A stretch of 64,000 bases of DNA from positions 58,043-122,042 of the forward strand of contig CAYJFP010000004.1 of NCBI GenBank assembly GCA_964369415.1, read 5' to 3'. The position numbers and the translations under genes were made by a program. Of the stretch, positions 33,617-43,580 are shown piece after piece. Origin of the DNA: SIG603 sp964369415. Its GTDB lineage: Bacteria; Bacillota; Clostridia; Oscillospirales; Acutalibacteraceae. The stretch's first letter is position 1. Every line of letters begins with the position of its first letter. The notes below the pieces were generated by a model. That model was not told the origin of the DNA. It saw only the letters and a program-made list of their open reading frames with translations, and ran no database searches.

Positions 33617-34231
33617 TTACCCCACTAATACAAAAAACTCGTTATTTTCTTTTTCAAACGACAATGTACTGTTGTCTCCATGACCGCAGTGTAAAATATA
33701 TTCACCTTCAATATTTTTAATCTTTTTAATAGATTTTAACAAAGTATCGTAGTCACCTGTCGGTAAATCAGTCCTTCCGATAGTTCCCTCAAGAACGGTA
33801 TCGCCTGTAAAAATATGATCTTCCACTATATAGCACGCCCCACCTAGAGTGTGTCCAGGTGTGTGAATAAGTTTAATCTTTAATTCTCCAAGCTCTAATA
33901 TTTCACCGTCTTCAAGCAAAATATCACAATTAAAAGCTCTTCCCGAACTTACAAAATTAGCAAAGCTATATTTTACATTTTTCACCACATATTCTTCATC
34001 TTTATGGCAAACCACCTTTGCCCCATCTCTATCCACAAAATATCTCACCGAAGCTATGTGGTCGTAATGCCCGTGTGTAAGTAAAATATATTCCAATTTA
34101 GGAACTGAGTCTAAGTCAAAACTTCTTAGAAACGACGGGTCAACTATCGCCGATTTACCCGTGTTTTCATCCGTGATTAAAAATGAATTTTCACTCACCA
34201 TTCCTGTGTCTAAATAATTTTCTATTATCAT
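33617..34231 (-). CDS. MBL-fold metallo-hydrolase (glyoxalase II-like)
   Basis: 204-residue metallo-beta-lactamase-fold protein with LLTHGHYDHIAS (H-x-H-x-D-H), IHTPGHTLGGACY, FTGDTVL and HCGHGDNST metal-binding elements. It resembles YcbL/YqgX-type hydroxyacyl-glutathione hydrolase-like enzymes; the physiological substrate is unknown. It follows relA in a tight minus-strand operon. Confidence 0.9.
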   Translation of the reverse strand: MIIENYLDTGMVSENSFLITDENTGKSAIVDPSFLRSFDLDSVPKLEYILLTHGHYDHIASVRYFVDRDGAKVVCHKDEEYVVKNVKYSFANFVSSGRAFNCDILLEDGEILELGELKIKLIHTPGHTLGGACYIVEDHIFTGDTVLEGTIGRTDLPTGDYDTLLKSIKKIKNIEGEYILHCGHGDNSTLSFEKENNEFFVLVG

Positions 34232-34262
34232 AAATATAGCCTTTCTTTAACTCATTAACATA

Positions 34263-36449
34263 TTAATTTCTATCTATCGATATTACGCCGTCAATTTTGC
34301 TAAGCCTTTCAATCACAGACTTTAAATGATCCATTCCGTTGATTGTAATAGTTGCGGAAACCACTGCAGTTCCAGTATTTTTTATCGTCCTTGAATTTAA
34401 TCCATGTATAAACAATCTCATATTTGAAAGTTGAACCGTAATATCTGCAAGAAGACCGGTTCTGTCATTTGCCACTATATGAAGTGTGGACTTAAACTCT
34501 TCTTTAACCTCACCTTGCCAATAAACATCGACCCATCTGTCGGGTTCTGAAGAATTCTCTACATCTACAGGCACATTGCTACAACTTCTTTTATGGATAG
34601 AAACACCAAATCCCCTTGTTATAAATCCGATTATGTCATCACCTGGAAGAGGATTACAGCATTTAGAAAACTTGATTAAGCAGCCTTCCATTCCATCTAC
34701 CAAGACTCCACCCACTGCATTTTTTGTAGGTGCTTCGTTTTCAATTATTTGCGGAATAACAGTCACTTTATTAAGTCTTTGAGATTCCTCTTTAATTCTC
34801 GGCATCACCTTCCAAAGCTGGATACCGCCGTATCCAATAGCTGCATATACATCTTCAATACTGCTACAGCTGTATCTTCTTCCGATAGATTCCACAATAA
34901 ACTGAATTAACTCGTCCGAAATTACTATATTGTTTCTCTTGCACTCTTTTTCAAACTCGGCTCTACCTTCAAAGATATTTTCTTCTCTTTTTTCTTTTTT
35001 AAACCATGTTCTAATTTTATTTCTCGCTTCACTCGTTCTTACAAGTGAAATCCAGTCTCTATTTGGACCTCTAGTGTTTTCCTTAGTCGTTAAAATTTCA
35101 ATTATCTCGCCTGTTTTAACCTTATAATCAAGCGGAACAATTCTTTTATCAACCTTAGCGCCTATCATCCTGTTTCCGACCGCACTATGAATTGCATACG
35201 CAAAGTCAATCACGTTAGAGCCCATAGGAAGTGAAATAACATCGCCTTTTGGAGTGAATACAAACACTTCTTCTGGCACTAAGTCGGTCTTTATTGAGCT
35301 GATTAAATCTGTTACATCTTCGCTTTCTTCCTGATTTTGAAGAATCTGCCTTATCCAAACAAGACGTTTTTCAAGCGAATCGTCATTTTTCTTTCCATCG
35401 TCAATTCCAAGTTTATACTTCCAGTGTGCAGCAATTCCCATTTCTGCCGTTCTGTGCATATCCCAAGTCCTAATCTGCACTTCAAACGGAACGCCACCTC
35501 TTGCAATTACCGTAGTGTGTAGCGACTGATACATATTAGGCTTTGGAGTAGAAATATAATCCTTAAACCTATTTGGAATAGGCTTGAACATATCGTGAAT
35601 TATACCTAGTGCATTGTAGCAATCTGTAATCGAATTTACTATTGCCCTAAGGGCAAAAATATCATAAATCTCGTCAAATTCTTTGCCTTGTATAAACATT
35701 TTTCTGTAAATACCATTTATACTTTTGACACGGCCTTCAATATGTGGACTGTCAATAACACCACTAAATCTATTTAATATTTCTTTTTTTGTTTCATTGA
35801 TAAACTTTTCTCTTACATTATCTCTGTTTTTTAACTTCTCATTAATCTCATCATAAGCCACAGTGTCAAGATATTTTAAGGATAAATCCTCCATATATTC
35901 TTTAACACCTCTCATACCGAGCCTATGCGCTATCGGTGCATAAACTTCTAGGCATTCAAGTGCTTTGTCTCTTTGTTTTTGAGGTGAAACGTATTCGAGA
36001 GTGCTTAAATTATGCATTCTGTCCGCAAATTTAATGATGATAACCCTTATGTCTTCTGCCATTGCCATAAGCATTTTTCTTATATTTTCAGCTTGTTGCT
36101 CTTCTCTGCTTGAAAATTCTATTTTCGCAATTTTAGTAAGTCCATCGATAAGTTTTGCTATCTCTTTACCAAAACTTTTTTCCATTTCTTCAAGCGGTAT
36201 ATCCGTATCTTCCACAACATCATGAAGCATACCCGCAACTATAGACGGTGTATCCATTCCCATTTCCACAAGTATACAGCAAACAGAAATAGGATGCAAA
36301 ATATACGGCTCTCCCGACCTTCTTTTTTGCTGTTTATGTGCATCATCCGCAATTTGATATGCTTTTTCTATAAGCCCTAAATCGTAACTCTTTTCGCTTT
36401 TACTTAGCAGTTCACATAAATAATCATAATCTCTTGTATTAATTTCCAT
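34263..36449 (-). CDS. relA: Bifunctional (p)ppGpp synthetase/hydrolase (RelA/SpoT homologue)
   Basis: 728-residue RSH stringent-response enzyme. Order: HD hydrolase domain (HPISVCCILVEMGMD...MLHDVVEDTDIP), synthetase domain (DIFALRAIV, FKDYISTPKPNMYQSLHTTV), TGS (VFVFTPKGDVISLPMGSNVIDFAYAIHSAVG), helical/zinc-finger region with FSKCCNPLPGDDIIGF, and a C-terminal ACT domain (LHIVANDRTGLLADITVQLSNM). Intact HD motif suggests hydrolase as well as synthetase activity. ATG at 36449 chosen over a GTG at 36461 because GGTGGGAG precedes it. Confidence 0.95.
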   Translation of the reverse strand: MEINTRDYDYLCELLSKSEKSYDLGLIEKAYQIADDAHKQQKRRSGEPYILHPISVCCILVEMGMDTPSIVAGMLHDVVEDTDIPLEEMEKSFGKEIAKLIDGLTKIAKIEFSSREEQQAENIRKMLMAMAEDIRVIIIKFADRMHNLSTLEYVSPQKQRDKALECLEVYAPIAHRLGMRGVKEYMEDLSLKYLDTVAYDEINEKLKNRDNVREKFINETKKEILNRFSGVIDSPHIEGRVKSINGIYRKMFIQGKEFDEIYDIFALRAIVNSITDCYNALGIIHDMFKPIPNRFKDYISTPKPNMYQSLHTTVIARGGVPFEVQIRTWDMHRTAEMGIAAHWKYKLGIDDGKKNDDSLEKRLVWIRQILQNQEESEDVTDLISSIKTDLVPEEVFVFTPKGDVISLPMGSNVIDFAYAIHSAVGNRMIGAKVDKRIVPLDYKVKTGEIIEILTTKENTRGPNRDWISLVRTSEARNKIRTWFKKEKREENIFEGRAEFEKECKRNNIVISDELIQFIVESIGRRYSCSSIEDVYAAIGYGGIQLWKVMPRIKEESQRLNKVTVIPQIIENEAPTKNAVGGVLVDGMEGCLIKFSKCCNPLPGDDIIGFITRGFGVSIHKRSCSNVPVDVENSSEPDRWVDVYWQGEVKEEFKSTLHIVANDRTGLLADITVQLSNMRLFIHGLNSRTIKNTGTAVVSATITINGMDHLKSVIERLSKIDGVISIDRN

Positions 36450-36467
36450 AAGCTCTCCCACCTCTTT

Positions 36468-38522
36468 TTATCCTGCTATCATACTATTTAATTTCTTTAA
36501 AACTTCAGTTTCGTTTAAATCCACCTTGCCTTTTGACGGCAAAATCTCTATGCTTATCGACTTATTTTCGCTTACAGATATTAAACTTGCTTGGCTTAGT
36601 GCATTTAACGATACCAAAAGCTTTCCTAAATTAACTTTTGAAACAGGTAATTTCCCCAAAATTCCCATAAACGAATAATTGCTCTTTTTGCTAGCTCTTA
36701 AATACCTGTACACATCTGCTATTTCATCTCTTGATGGTAAAATTTCCTCTGCCTGCACTTTAGTTAATACTTCATTTCTTTTCATTTTCTCGTACAAAGC
36801 AAATGCATGAATTTGATAGTCGTTGTCTATATCTGAAAGCTTCATTTCCTTTATGATAACACTTAGATATTCTTGTCCTTTAAATAAATTCACATCAAGA
36901 GTGACCGCTAAGTCTAAAGTATCGCCTACATCAAATGCAAAATCCTCCTCCAAACAGAAAAAGAGCATACACGACAAAGTGACATTGTCCCTTGAAAATT
37001 GTAGTCTTAGGTGGTTTTTTTGTGCTCCGACCACTGCTATTTTTTGTAGTTTCATAGAATAAACTCCAAAAACAGGAAGTTCATTTCCTCTTCCAAATGG
37101 TTTTAATAGCGATAGTGATTTTGGCACGTCAATGTTTAAATAAGTTGGCTGAATTTTCAAATCTAATTTCACTACTGGGGTTGGCATAAAATCAAAATTT
37201 TCCCTTGCAAAGTCATTTACTTTTTTTGAAAATTCATCTATATTTTCTTTTTTAATCGTAACGCCCACTGCCATGTGGTGTCCGCCGTATTTTATAAGAA
37301 GAGACGCACATGAATTAACTGCCTCAAAAAGCGAAAAATCTCCAAAGCTTCTTCCGCTTCCTTTTCCCTCTTCATCTCCATATGAAATTATAATACACGG
37401 TTTACCGTATTTTTCCATTATTTTTGATGCGACTATTCCAACGACGCCTTCGTGCCATTTTTCGCCCGAAACCACCAACACCCTTTGGTATTTATTGGTT
37501 TCGTCACTTTCAATTTTTGCAATAGCTTGCTCTAATATATCGGCTTCAATGCTTTTTCTCTCTTCATTATCCTTGCACATATCTTCGGCGTATATGAGGG
37601 CCTCTTCTTCATCTTGAGCTATCAAAAGCTTTACCGCTCTTTCGGGAGAACCCATTCTGCCCGCCGCATTTATTCTTGGAACAAAAGAAAAAGCAAGTGT
37701 GGATGAATCCATTTGCGATATCCCGCTCTTTTCTAACAATGCCTTTATGGCAAGTCTGTCGCTATCCTCTAACAGCTCCATCCCTTTTTTAACTATCACC
37801 CTGTTCTCGCCTGTAAGTGAAACCATATCACCAATAGTTCCTATAGCCGCAAGATCACAGTAACTTTCCCACGATTCATCATCACTGTTATAATCCATCG
37901 CTATAGCACTGACAAGCTTCAGCGCTATTCCTGCGCCACAATAATCTTTAAATAAAGATGTACAGTCTTCTCTGTGTGGATTTACCACGGCATACGCATT
38001 CGGAAGTGTCTGCATCGGTCTATGATGATCTGTGATAATTACTTCCATACCCTTTTCATTTGCAAAATCTACCTCTTTATGAGAAGAAATGCCGTTATCC
38101 ACCGTTACTATTAGTTTTACCTCATAGTTAAAAAGGTATTCAATAGACGGTATATTCATTCCATATCCTTCACCCTCACGTTGTGGTACATAATACATCA
38201 CATCTGCACCTAAACTTTGAAGATATGAAAAAAGTATTGCCGTCGAGCTGACTCCGTCGGCATCATAGTCTCCAAAAACCGCAATTCTCTCAAAATTATC
38301 TATCGCTCTTATTATCCTGTCGACTGCCTTATCCATGTCGATAATTTCAAATGGCGACTCTAAAAAACCTTCGTCATATATAAAAGACTCAAGTTTTTCT
38401 CTATCACCGCTACTTCTTTGCTGTAACAATACAGAAAGTATAGTCGGTAATTCGTATTCCTGTGCAATACTCGCCGACATCTCTTTGTCAACTGATTCTA
38501 CGCTCCATTTACATAGTTTCAT
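36468..38522 (-). CDS. recJ: Single-stranded-DNA-specific exonuclease RecJ
   Basis: 684-residue 5'-3' ssDNA exonuclease for recombination and repair. DHH domain: VFGDYDADGVSSTA and VIITDHHRPMQ; DHHA1 domain: GSGRSFGDFSLFEAVNSCASLLIKYGGHHMAVGVTI. An OB-fold and an extra C-terminal region of ~120 residues, as in Firmicutes RecJ, follow. It is the first gene before relA, with 18 bases between them; recJ-relA linkage is common in Firmicutes. Confidence 0.95.
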   Translation of the reverse strand: MKLCKWSVESVDKEMSASIAQEYELPTILSVLLQQRSSGDREKLESFIYDEGFLESPFEIIDMDKAVDRIIRAIDNFERIAVFGDYDADGVSSTAILFSYLQSLGADVMYYVPQREGEGYGMNIPSIEYLFNYEVKLIVTVDNGISSHKEVDFANEKGMEVIITDHHRPMQTLPNAYAVVNPHREDCTSLFKDYCGAGIALKLVSAIAMDYNSDDESWESYCDLAAIGTIGDMVSLTGENRVIVKKGMELLEDSDRLAIKALLEKSGISQMDSSTLAFSFVPRINAAGRMGSPERAVKLLIAQDEEEALIYAEDMCKDNEERKSIEADILEQAIAKIESDETNKYQRVLVVSGEKWHEGVVGIVASKIMEKYGKPCIIISYGDEEGKGSGRSFGDFSLFEAVNSCASLLIKYGGHHMAVGVTIKKENIDEFSKKVNDFARENFDFMPTPVVKLDLKIQPTYLNIDVPKSLSLLKPFGRGNELPVFGVYSMKLQKIAVVGAQKNHLRLQFSRDNVTLSCMLFFCLEEDFAFDVGDTLDLAVTLDVNLFKGQEYLSVIIKEMKLSDIDNDYQIHAFALYEKMKRNEVLTKVQAEEILPSRDEIADVYRYLRASKKSNYSFMGILGKLPVSKVNLGKLLVSLNALSQASLISVSENKSISIEILPSKGKVDLNETEVLKKLNSMIAG

Positions 38523-38585
38523 AAGAACTCCTAAATATAATTTTGTAATAAATCATTTTACCACTTTTTTTACATTATTTCAATA

Positions 38586-38627
38586 GAAAAAGAGCATATA
38601 AAGACGAAAAAGTCTCTATATACTCTT
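38586..38627 (-). terminator. Terminator overlapping the end of the methyltransferase-like gene
   Basis: Minus-strand AAGAG-TATATAGAGAC/GTCTTTATATG-CTCTT hairpin (38590-38627) followed by a short T run. The stop codon (38616-38618) is inside the hairpin; it ends the his operon transcript. Confidence 0.75.
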
Positions 38628-39119
38628 CAAAACCATATAAAATTTGTGCTTAAGTTCAAATCCGTCAGTAAAATAAATCTGATCGGATTTAACAAGTTTA
38701 AAACCACTGCTTCTATATTTTGCACTTTCATTTTCAAGATTAAAGTCATAAACATCTTTTTTATAAGATACATCAGACGAACCAGTCTGTTCAGTGATAA
38801 AATGCCCACCTTTTTTAAGCAGGCGTTTAACTTCATCTATTTGATAATTACCGTTTTTTGAAATTATCAAATTAAAGCTTTCATCCTCATAGCTCAATGT
38901 ATTTTTCGAAAAAGGAATTTTATACAAACTGTAATAATCTTTCTTGCTTTCAAAATATTCCTCGCTTAAACTTGTCACAAAAAGATTGTCTTTGCTATAA
39001 GCTATGTCAAAAATAAACTCTTCATCACATGAATCTAAGTCTAAGACTTTAGGATTGTTTCTGATAAACTCAGATACCAGTGCCTTAAAACCCCAGTGTT
39101 TATCTATGTTTTTACTCAT
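38616..39119 (-). CDS. Shortened SAM-dependent methyltransferase-like protein
   Basis: 167-residue protein with the second half of a class I methyltransferase fold: PFSKNTLSYEDESFNLIISKN (motif II/III region), EVKRLLKKGGHFITEQTGSSD (post-motif), and a C-terminal strand region. The SAM-binding motif I, normally L-D-x-G-x-G-x-G, reads KVLDLDSCDEEFIFDI and lacks the glycines; about 30-40 residues seem missing compared with related methyltransferases. Activity is therefore doubtful. It overlaps hisE by four bases and is the last gene of the his operon. Could be a decaying gene or a binding protein. Confidence 0.6.
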   Translation of the reverse strand: MSKNIDKHWGFKALVSEFIRNNPKVLDLDSCDEEFIFDIAYSKDNLFVTSLSEEYFESKKDYYSLYKIPFSKNTLSYEDESFNLIISKNGNYQIDEVKRLLKKGGHFITEQTGSSDVSYKKDVYDFNLENESAKYRSSGFKLVKSDQIYFTDGFELKHKFYMVLKSI

Positions 39120-39454
39120 GTATTCTTGTCAACCTGATGAAAAACTTTAAGGTTGCCCTCTTTTTTATGCCTTTTCATGAACTCTTCTTCAAGCATTTCA
39201 AATGGAAGATTTGAGTCTACCATCAACACCGCGACATGATAAAGCAAATCGCTGATTTCACCCGTTAATTCATCATTGTCCTTATTTTTTGCCGCAATTA
39301 TCATCTCGCTGCACTCTTCACCGCACTTTTTAAGAATCTTATCCGTGCCTTTTTCCAAAAGATAACAAGTATACGAGCCCTCTTCTTTTTCCGATTTTCT
39401 TTTGAGCACTGTTTCGTACTCTTCTCTTAAAATATCTATCATTCTTATGACCAT
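39116..39454 (-). CDS. hisE: Phosphoribosyl-ATP pyrophosphatase
   Basis: Second step of histidine synthesis. 112 residues; MazG-like fold with LKKCGEECSEMIIAAKNKDNDELTGEISDLLYHVAVLM carrying the E-E-x-x-E and E-x-x-D metal ligands. It is separate from HisI, which is instead fused to HisA in the preceding gene. Start ATG at 39454; an ATG four codons later (39442) is an alternative. Confidence 0.92.
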   Translation of the reverse strand: MVIRMIDILREEYETVLKRKSEKEEGSYTCYLLEKGTDKILKKCGEECSEMIIAAKNKDNDELTGEISDLLYHVAVLMVDSNLPFEMLEEEFMKRHKKEGNLKVFHQVDKNT

Positions 39455-39507
39455 GTCATATCCGCAAACAAACTCAAAGTTTTGAAAGCGGACTGCCTTT
39501 CCTATAT

Positions 39508-40593
39508 TTAAACTCCAGTTTCGCCGTTTATCTTACTGATTTCTTTAAAGAAACAGCTTTTACTTCCAGTATGACACGCATTTCCTGTTTGATTCACCTT
39601 AATCAAAAGTGTATCGTCGTCACAATCTGCATGAATGCTTATAACTTTTTGAAGATTTCCCGAAGTAGCCCCCTTATTCCAAAGCTCTTGTCTTGAACGA
39701 CTGTAAAACCAAGTATAACCTGTCTCTATGGTTTTTTTCATCGACTGCAAATTCATATATGCAAGCATCAAGACTTCACCAGTCGAGGCCTCTTGTATGA
39801 CCACCGGAATTAATTCTGATTTGACAAAATATCTTTCAATTTCATCTTCTATATTCTCTATACTCGTGTTAGGCGATACTTTTCTAAAAGCCTGAAACGC
39901 CGCTTTTATGTCCAAATCTTTTGTATATATTGATTTGCCTGCAATCGCACCGTAAAGTTCTAAGTTATATAAATCAATCAAATCTTTAAAATTACTTACA
40001 CCACCGCTTGCAATAACATTGCAAGAAGTCGACCTGTTAATTTTATCGAGCATGACTAAATTAGGACCATTTAATGTCCCATCTTGATCTATATCGGTCA
40101 CGATAAGATTTTTTACACCTATTTTTTCCATTTCTTTTGCAAGGTCGATGTAGTCAACTTCACTTGTATCTACCCAAGCCTCTGCCGCAACTTTTCCGTT
40201 CTTAGCATCTATACCGACAACAATTTTCTTGCCGTATTTTTTAACAGCTTCTTTAACAAGCTCTGGATTTTGAAGTGCTGCTGAACCAAAAATTACACGG
40301 TTTATGCCTTTTTCAAGGTAAAACTCGACATCTTCCATCGTTCTTATTCCGCCGCCAACTTCTATATTCAAGCTTGTATTTTCTCTTATAGCAAAAATCA
40401 CTTCGAAATTCACAGGTTTTTTTGCCTTTGCTCCGTCTAAGTCAACAAGATGAATCCATCTTGCACCCTGAGCTTCAAACTCTTTTGCTGTTTCTAATGG
40501 GTCCTGTGCCACCACAGACGCTGTAGAGTAGTCCCCTCTTAAAAGTCTCACGCATTTTCCGTCTTTAATATCTATTGCCGGTAAAATTATCAT
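39508..40593 (-). CDS. hisAI: HisA-HisI fusion: ProFAR isomerase / phosphoribosyl-AMP cyclohydrolase
   Basis: 361 residues in one frame. Residues ~1-240 are HisA, a TIM barrel (MIILPAIDIKDGKCVRLLRGD, WIHLVDLDGAK, VEVGGGIRT-like IEVGGGIRTMEDV, VTDIDQDGTLNGPN, VIASGGVSN). Residues ~253-361 are HisI (LIPVVIQEASTGEVLMLAYMN, TWFYSRSRQELWNKGATSGN, HADCDDDTLL, GNACHTGSKSCF) with the Cys/Asp metal ligands in place. GGAGGATAT precedes the ATG. In many Firmicutes the order is hisA-hisF-hisI; hisF is missing here, so the fusion may have arisen by loss of hisF. Both halves look catalytically complete. Confidence 0.92.
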   Translation of the reverse strand: MIILPAIDIKDGKCVRLLRGDYSTASVVAQDPLETAKEFEAQGARWIHLVDLDGAKAKKPVNFEVIFAIRENTSLNIEVGGGIRTMEDVEFYLEKGINRVIFGSAALQNPELVKEAVKKYGKKIVVGIDAKNGKVAAEAWVDTSEVDYIDLAKEMEKIGVKNLIVTDIDQDGTLNGPNLVMLDKINRSTSCNVIASGGVSNFKDLIDLYNLELYGAIAGKSIYTKDLDIKAAFQAFRKVSPNTSIENIEDEIERYFVKSELIPVVIQEASTGEVLMLAYMNLQSMKKTIETGYTWFYSRSRQELWNKGATSGNLQKVISIHADCDDDTLLIKVNQTGNACHTGSKSCFFKEISKINGETGV

Positions 40594-40613
40594 ATATCCT
40601 CCAAAAATTAAAA

Positions 40614-41237
40614 TTAAATTTCTTCATCACTATAATCGTCAAGCCCGTATCCACCTTCTAAAATACCCTTTGTAGACACTACCTTTCCGTCTTCATTTTT
40701 TTCCACTGCCGTTTTTACAGCATAGGCAAAAGCCTTAAACATACTCTCTATCATATGATGTGAGTTCTTTCCGTATTCACATTTTATATGAAGAGTCATG
40801 CCGCTATTATCCGAAAAAGCCTTAAAAAACTCCTCTGTCATACAGGTATCAAAGTCGCCCACCCTCTCTTGTGGAAACGCACCGTTAAACACAAGATAAG
40901 GTCTACCACTTATATCGACAGCACAAAAACTTAGGCTTTCATCCATTGGAATAAAAGCATTTCCAAACCTTTTTATCCCTGATTTATCAGCTAGAGCTTG
41001 TGAAAAAGCTTTACCTAGTACAATCGCTGTATCCTCAACAGTATGGTGACAATCAACTATTAAATCGCCCTGTGCTTTAACCGTAAGTCCGAATCCACCG
41101 TGGCTTGCAAAGGCTGTTAGCATATGATCAAAAAAGCCTACACCTGTGCTTACATCGACCGCTCCACCGTCTAGTGATAAGACGAGTGTTATGTCTGTTT
41201 CTTTAGTACTTCTTTTTAAATTGGCGGTTCTTTTCAT
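40614..41237 (-). CDS. hisB: Imidazoleglycerol-phosphate dehydratase
   Basis: Single-domain HisB of 207 residues with the duplicated metal-binding motifs FFDHMLTAFASHGGF, DCHHTVEDTAIVLG and SHHMIESMFKAFA. Catalyses loss of water from imidazole glycerol phosphate to imidazole acetol phosphate. The ATG at 41237 is preferred since AAGGTG lies eight bases upstream; a GTG at 41246 would overlap hisC by four bases. The gene is followed directly by hisAI, with no hisH between. Confidence 0.94.
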   Translation of the reverse strand: MKRTANLKRSTKETDITLVLSLDGGAVDVSTGVGFFDHMLTAFASHGGFGLTVKAQGDLIVDCHHTVEDTAIVLGKAFSQALADKSGIKRFGNAFIPMDESLSFCAVDISGRPYLVFNGAFPQERVGDFDTCMTEEFFKAFSDNSGMTLHIKCEYGKNSHHMIESMFKAFAYAVKTAVEKNEDGKVVSTKGILEGGYGLDDYSDEEI

Positions 41238-41242
41238 ATTGC

Positions 41243-42295
41243 TCACACCTTACTCTTAACATATTTTTCTATATAATAAAAAGTTTCGTCGTTTTCTTCT
41301 TTCGTGCCACAAGTAATTCTTAGATAATCGTTAAAACATCTTATAGCTATTTTGTTTTCAAGCAAATACTTATAAATTTCCTTTGCCATTTCTGTTTTCA
41401 CTACCACAAAATTAGTTTTCGTCTCTAGCACCTTTATTTCTTCATTTTCTAACTGCTTAAATTTTTCGTAAAAATATTTCGTTGAACTTATTATCTCTTC
41501 AATGTTTCTCTTCATCTCTTCTTTGTGCTCTAAAACTACTTTTGCACTTTCCTGAGAAAAACTATCGAGATTATAAGGTGATTTAAACGCTTTGACCGCA
41601 TCTACAAGCCTTTTATCTCCGACAGCAAAACCGACTCTTAGCGATGCCATCCCAAACGCCTTTGAGCATGTTTTAAGCACAAGCAAATTCTGATAGTCAG
41701 CTGTGTCTTCTAACACGCTTTCGCTCCAAAAATCCATGTAAGCTTCGTCTACAACAACGAGGCAGTTCGGTAGACTTTTCACAATCTTCAAAACTTTTTC
41801 TCTATCTATTCCAAGCGAAGTCGGATTACAAGGGTTGCTGAAAATCAAAAGTTTTACACTATTATTTTCGCACATTTTTATGCATAGGTCAATATCTATA
41901 GAAAAATCTTTATTTTTTGGTATTAATACACATTCACATTCGCCCATGTATCCGTAAAAATCATACATAGAAAAGTCGTTTTCAAAACAGGCAAACTTAT
42001 CGCCCTTGAGCATAAACCCATTGAACAAAAGTGAAATTAATTCGTCAGAACCATTGCCCGCCACAACATTGTCTAAATTCAAATTGTAAAAATTTGAAAA
42101 AGCCGTGCAAAGCTCTGTCGCCATGGTATCGGGATACCTATTAAGCTTAACTTTTGAAAGTGCTTCAAAGAGCTTTTCTTGCATATTTTTTGTTATTTCA
42201 AAATAAGATTCGTTTGCATCAAGCCTAATTTTAAAGTCTCCTTTTAAAGGCTCATAGGGCTTAAGTTCTCTTATTTTTTTATTTAACTCATACAT
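41243..42295 (-). CDS. hisC: Histidinol-phosphate aminotransferase
   Basis: 350-residue PLP-dependent class II aminotransferase. AGNGSDELI, NPCNPTSLGI, VVDEAYMDF and the PLP-lysine segment TCSKAFGMASLRVGFAVG are all present. Converts imidazole acetol phosphate plus glutamate to histidinol phosphate. It overlaps hisD by eight bases. Confidence 0.94.
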   Translation of the reverse strand: MYELNKKIRELKPYEPLKGDFKIRLDANESYFEITKNMQEKLFEALSKVKLNRYPDTMATELCTAFSNFYNLNLDNVVAGNGSDELISLLFNGFMLKGDKFACFENDFSMYDFYGYMGECECVLIPKNKDFSIDIDLCIKMCENNSVKLLIFSNPCNPTSLGIDREKVLKIVKSLPNCLVVVDEAYMDFWSESVLEDTADYQNLLVLKTCSKAFGMASLRVGFAVGDKRLVDAVKAFKSPYNLDSFSQESAKVVLEHKEEMKRNIEEIISSTKYFYEKFKQLENEEIKVLETKTNFVVVKTEMAKEIYKYLLENKIAIRCFNDYLRITCGTKEENDETFYYIEKYVKSKV

Positions 42296-43580
42296 TTTCT
42301 ACCCTCACGGCAATCGAATTTGCATGGGCTGTAAGCTCTTCAGTCTTTGCAAGAAGAATTACATCCTCAGCACAATTCAATAGCTCTTTTTTTGTATAAT
42401 AAATGAAACTTGTCTTTTTGATAAAGCTGTCTACCGATAATGGTGAAAAGAATCTTGCCGTACCTTCTGTCGGCAAAACATGGTTTGGCCCTGCGTAATA
42501 ATCGCCCAAAGGCTCTGGTGAATAATTACCTAAGAAGATAGATCCCGCATTGTCAAGCTTTCCTACAAATTCCATTGGATTTTCACAGCACACTTCAAGA
42601 TGTTCCGGCGCAAGATCATTAGCAAAATCTATGGCATCTTCCATATTTTCGCAAATAATTGCCGTTCCAAAACTATCAAGTGACTTTTTAATTATGTCTT
42701 TTCTTTCTAAATTTTCAATTTGAATTTCAAGCTCTTTAACTGTCTCCTCGGCTATTCTTTGAGAAGTCGTAATTAGTATCGAAGACGCCATCACATCGTG
42801 TTCGGCTTGGCTCATCAAATCCGCCGCAATGAATTTTGGATTTGCACTTTCATCGGCTATAATCAATATTTCGCTAGGTCCTGCAATCATGTCTATGTCA
42901 ACGACTCCGTAAACTTGTTTCTTTGCAACCGCCACAAAAATATTTCCTGGGCCTACGATTTTGTCTACCTTTGGCACTGATTCTGTTCCATAAGCTAAGG
43001 CTGCAACCGCCTGAGCTCCGCCCATTAAAAACACCCTGTCGACCCCCGCTATCAGCGCAGCCGCAATTATATCTGGATTAATTTTGCCATTTTTACCCGG
43101 CGGTGTGGTCATTATTATCTCGCCGACCTCGGCAATTTTAGCTGGAATTACATTCATCAAAACAGTTGAAGGGTAAGCCGCTGTTCCACCTGGAACATAC
43201 ACACCAACTCTTTTAAGCCCTCTTACTCTTTGACCTAAAATATTGCCCGTGCTATCTGTGTCTATTCTTGACTGTTGTTTTTGTCTTTCATGAAATTTTC
43301 TAATATTTGCTGCTGCATTTTCTAGTGCTTTTTTAAATTCATTAGAGCTTTCCTTGGCTATTTCTTCCATTTCACTTCTTGTAAGTTCGAGTGAATCAGG
43401 GCACCAACCGTCAAATTTTTCTGAATATTCTCTTATGGCTTTATCGCCGTTTTCTCTGACGTTTTCGATAATCTCAGACACTGCTTTTTCCGCTTTAGTG
43501 TCGTTTTCGCCTATTCTTTTTTTTAGGTCTATTATAAAATTTTCGAGAGTTTCTTTCTCGCCTTTTACCAGTTTAATCAT
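42288..43580 (-). CDS. hisD: Histidinol dehydrogenase
   Basis: 430-residue zinc/NAD enzyme for the last two steps of histidine synthesis. GVYVPGGTAAYPSTVLMNVIPAKIAEV, GPGNIFVAVAKKQVYGVVDIDMIAGPSEILIIAD and NHVLPTEGTARFFSPLSVDSF are its conserved blocks; the zinc-ligand stretch DLMSQAEHD is present. Tight overlap with hisG (4 bases) and hisC (8 bases). Confidence 0.96.
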   Translation of the reverse strand: MIKLVKGEKETLENFIIDLKKRIGENDTKAEKAVSEIIENVRENGDKAIREYSEKFDGWCPDSLELTRSEMEEIAKESSNEFKKALENAAANIRKFHERQKQQSRIDTDSTGNILGQRVRGLKRVGVYVPGGTAAYPSTVLMNVIPAKIAEVGEIIMTTPPGKNGKINPDIIAAALIAGVDRVFLMGGAQAVAALAYGTESVPKVDKIVGPGNIFVAVAKKQVYGVVDIDMIAGPSEILIIADESANPKFIAADLMSQAEHDVMASSILITTSQRIAEETVKELEIQIENLERKDIIKKSLDSFGTAIICENMEDAIDFANDLAPEHLEVCCENPMEFVGKLDNAGSIFLGNYSPEPLGDYYAGPNHVLPTEGTARFFSPLSVDSFIKKTSFIYYTKKELLNCAEDVILLAKTEELTAHANSIAVRVENV

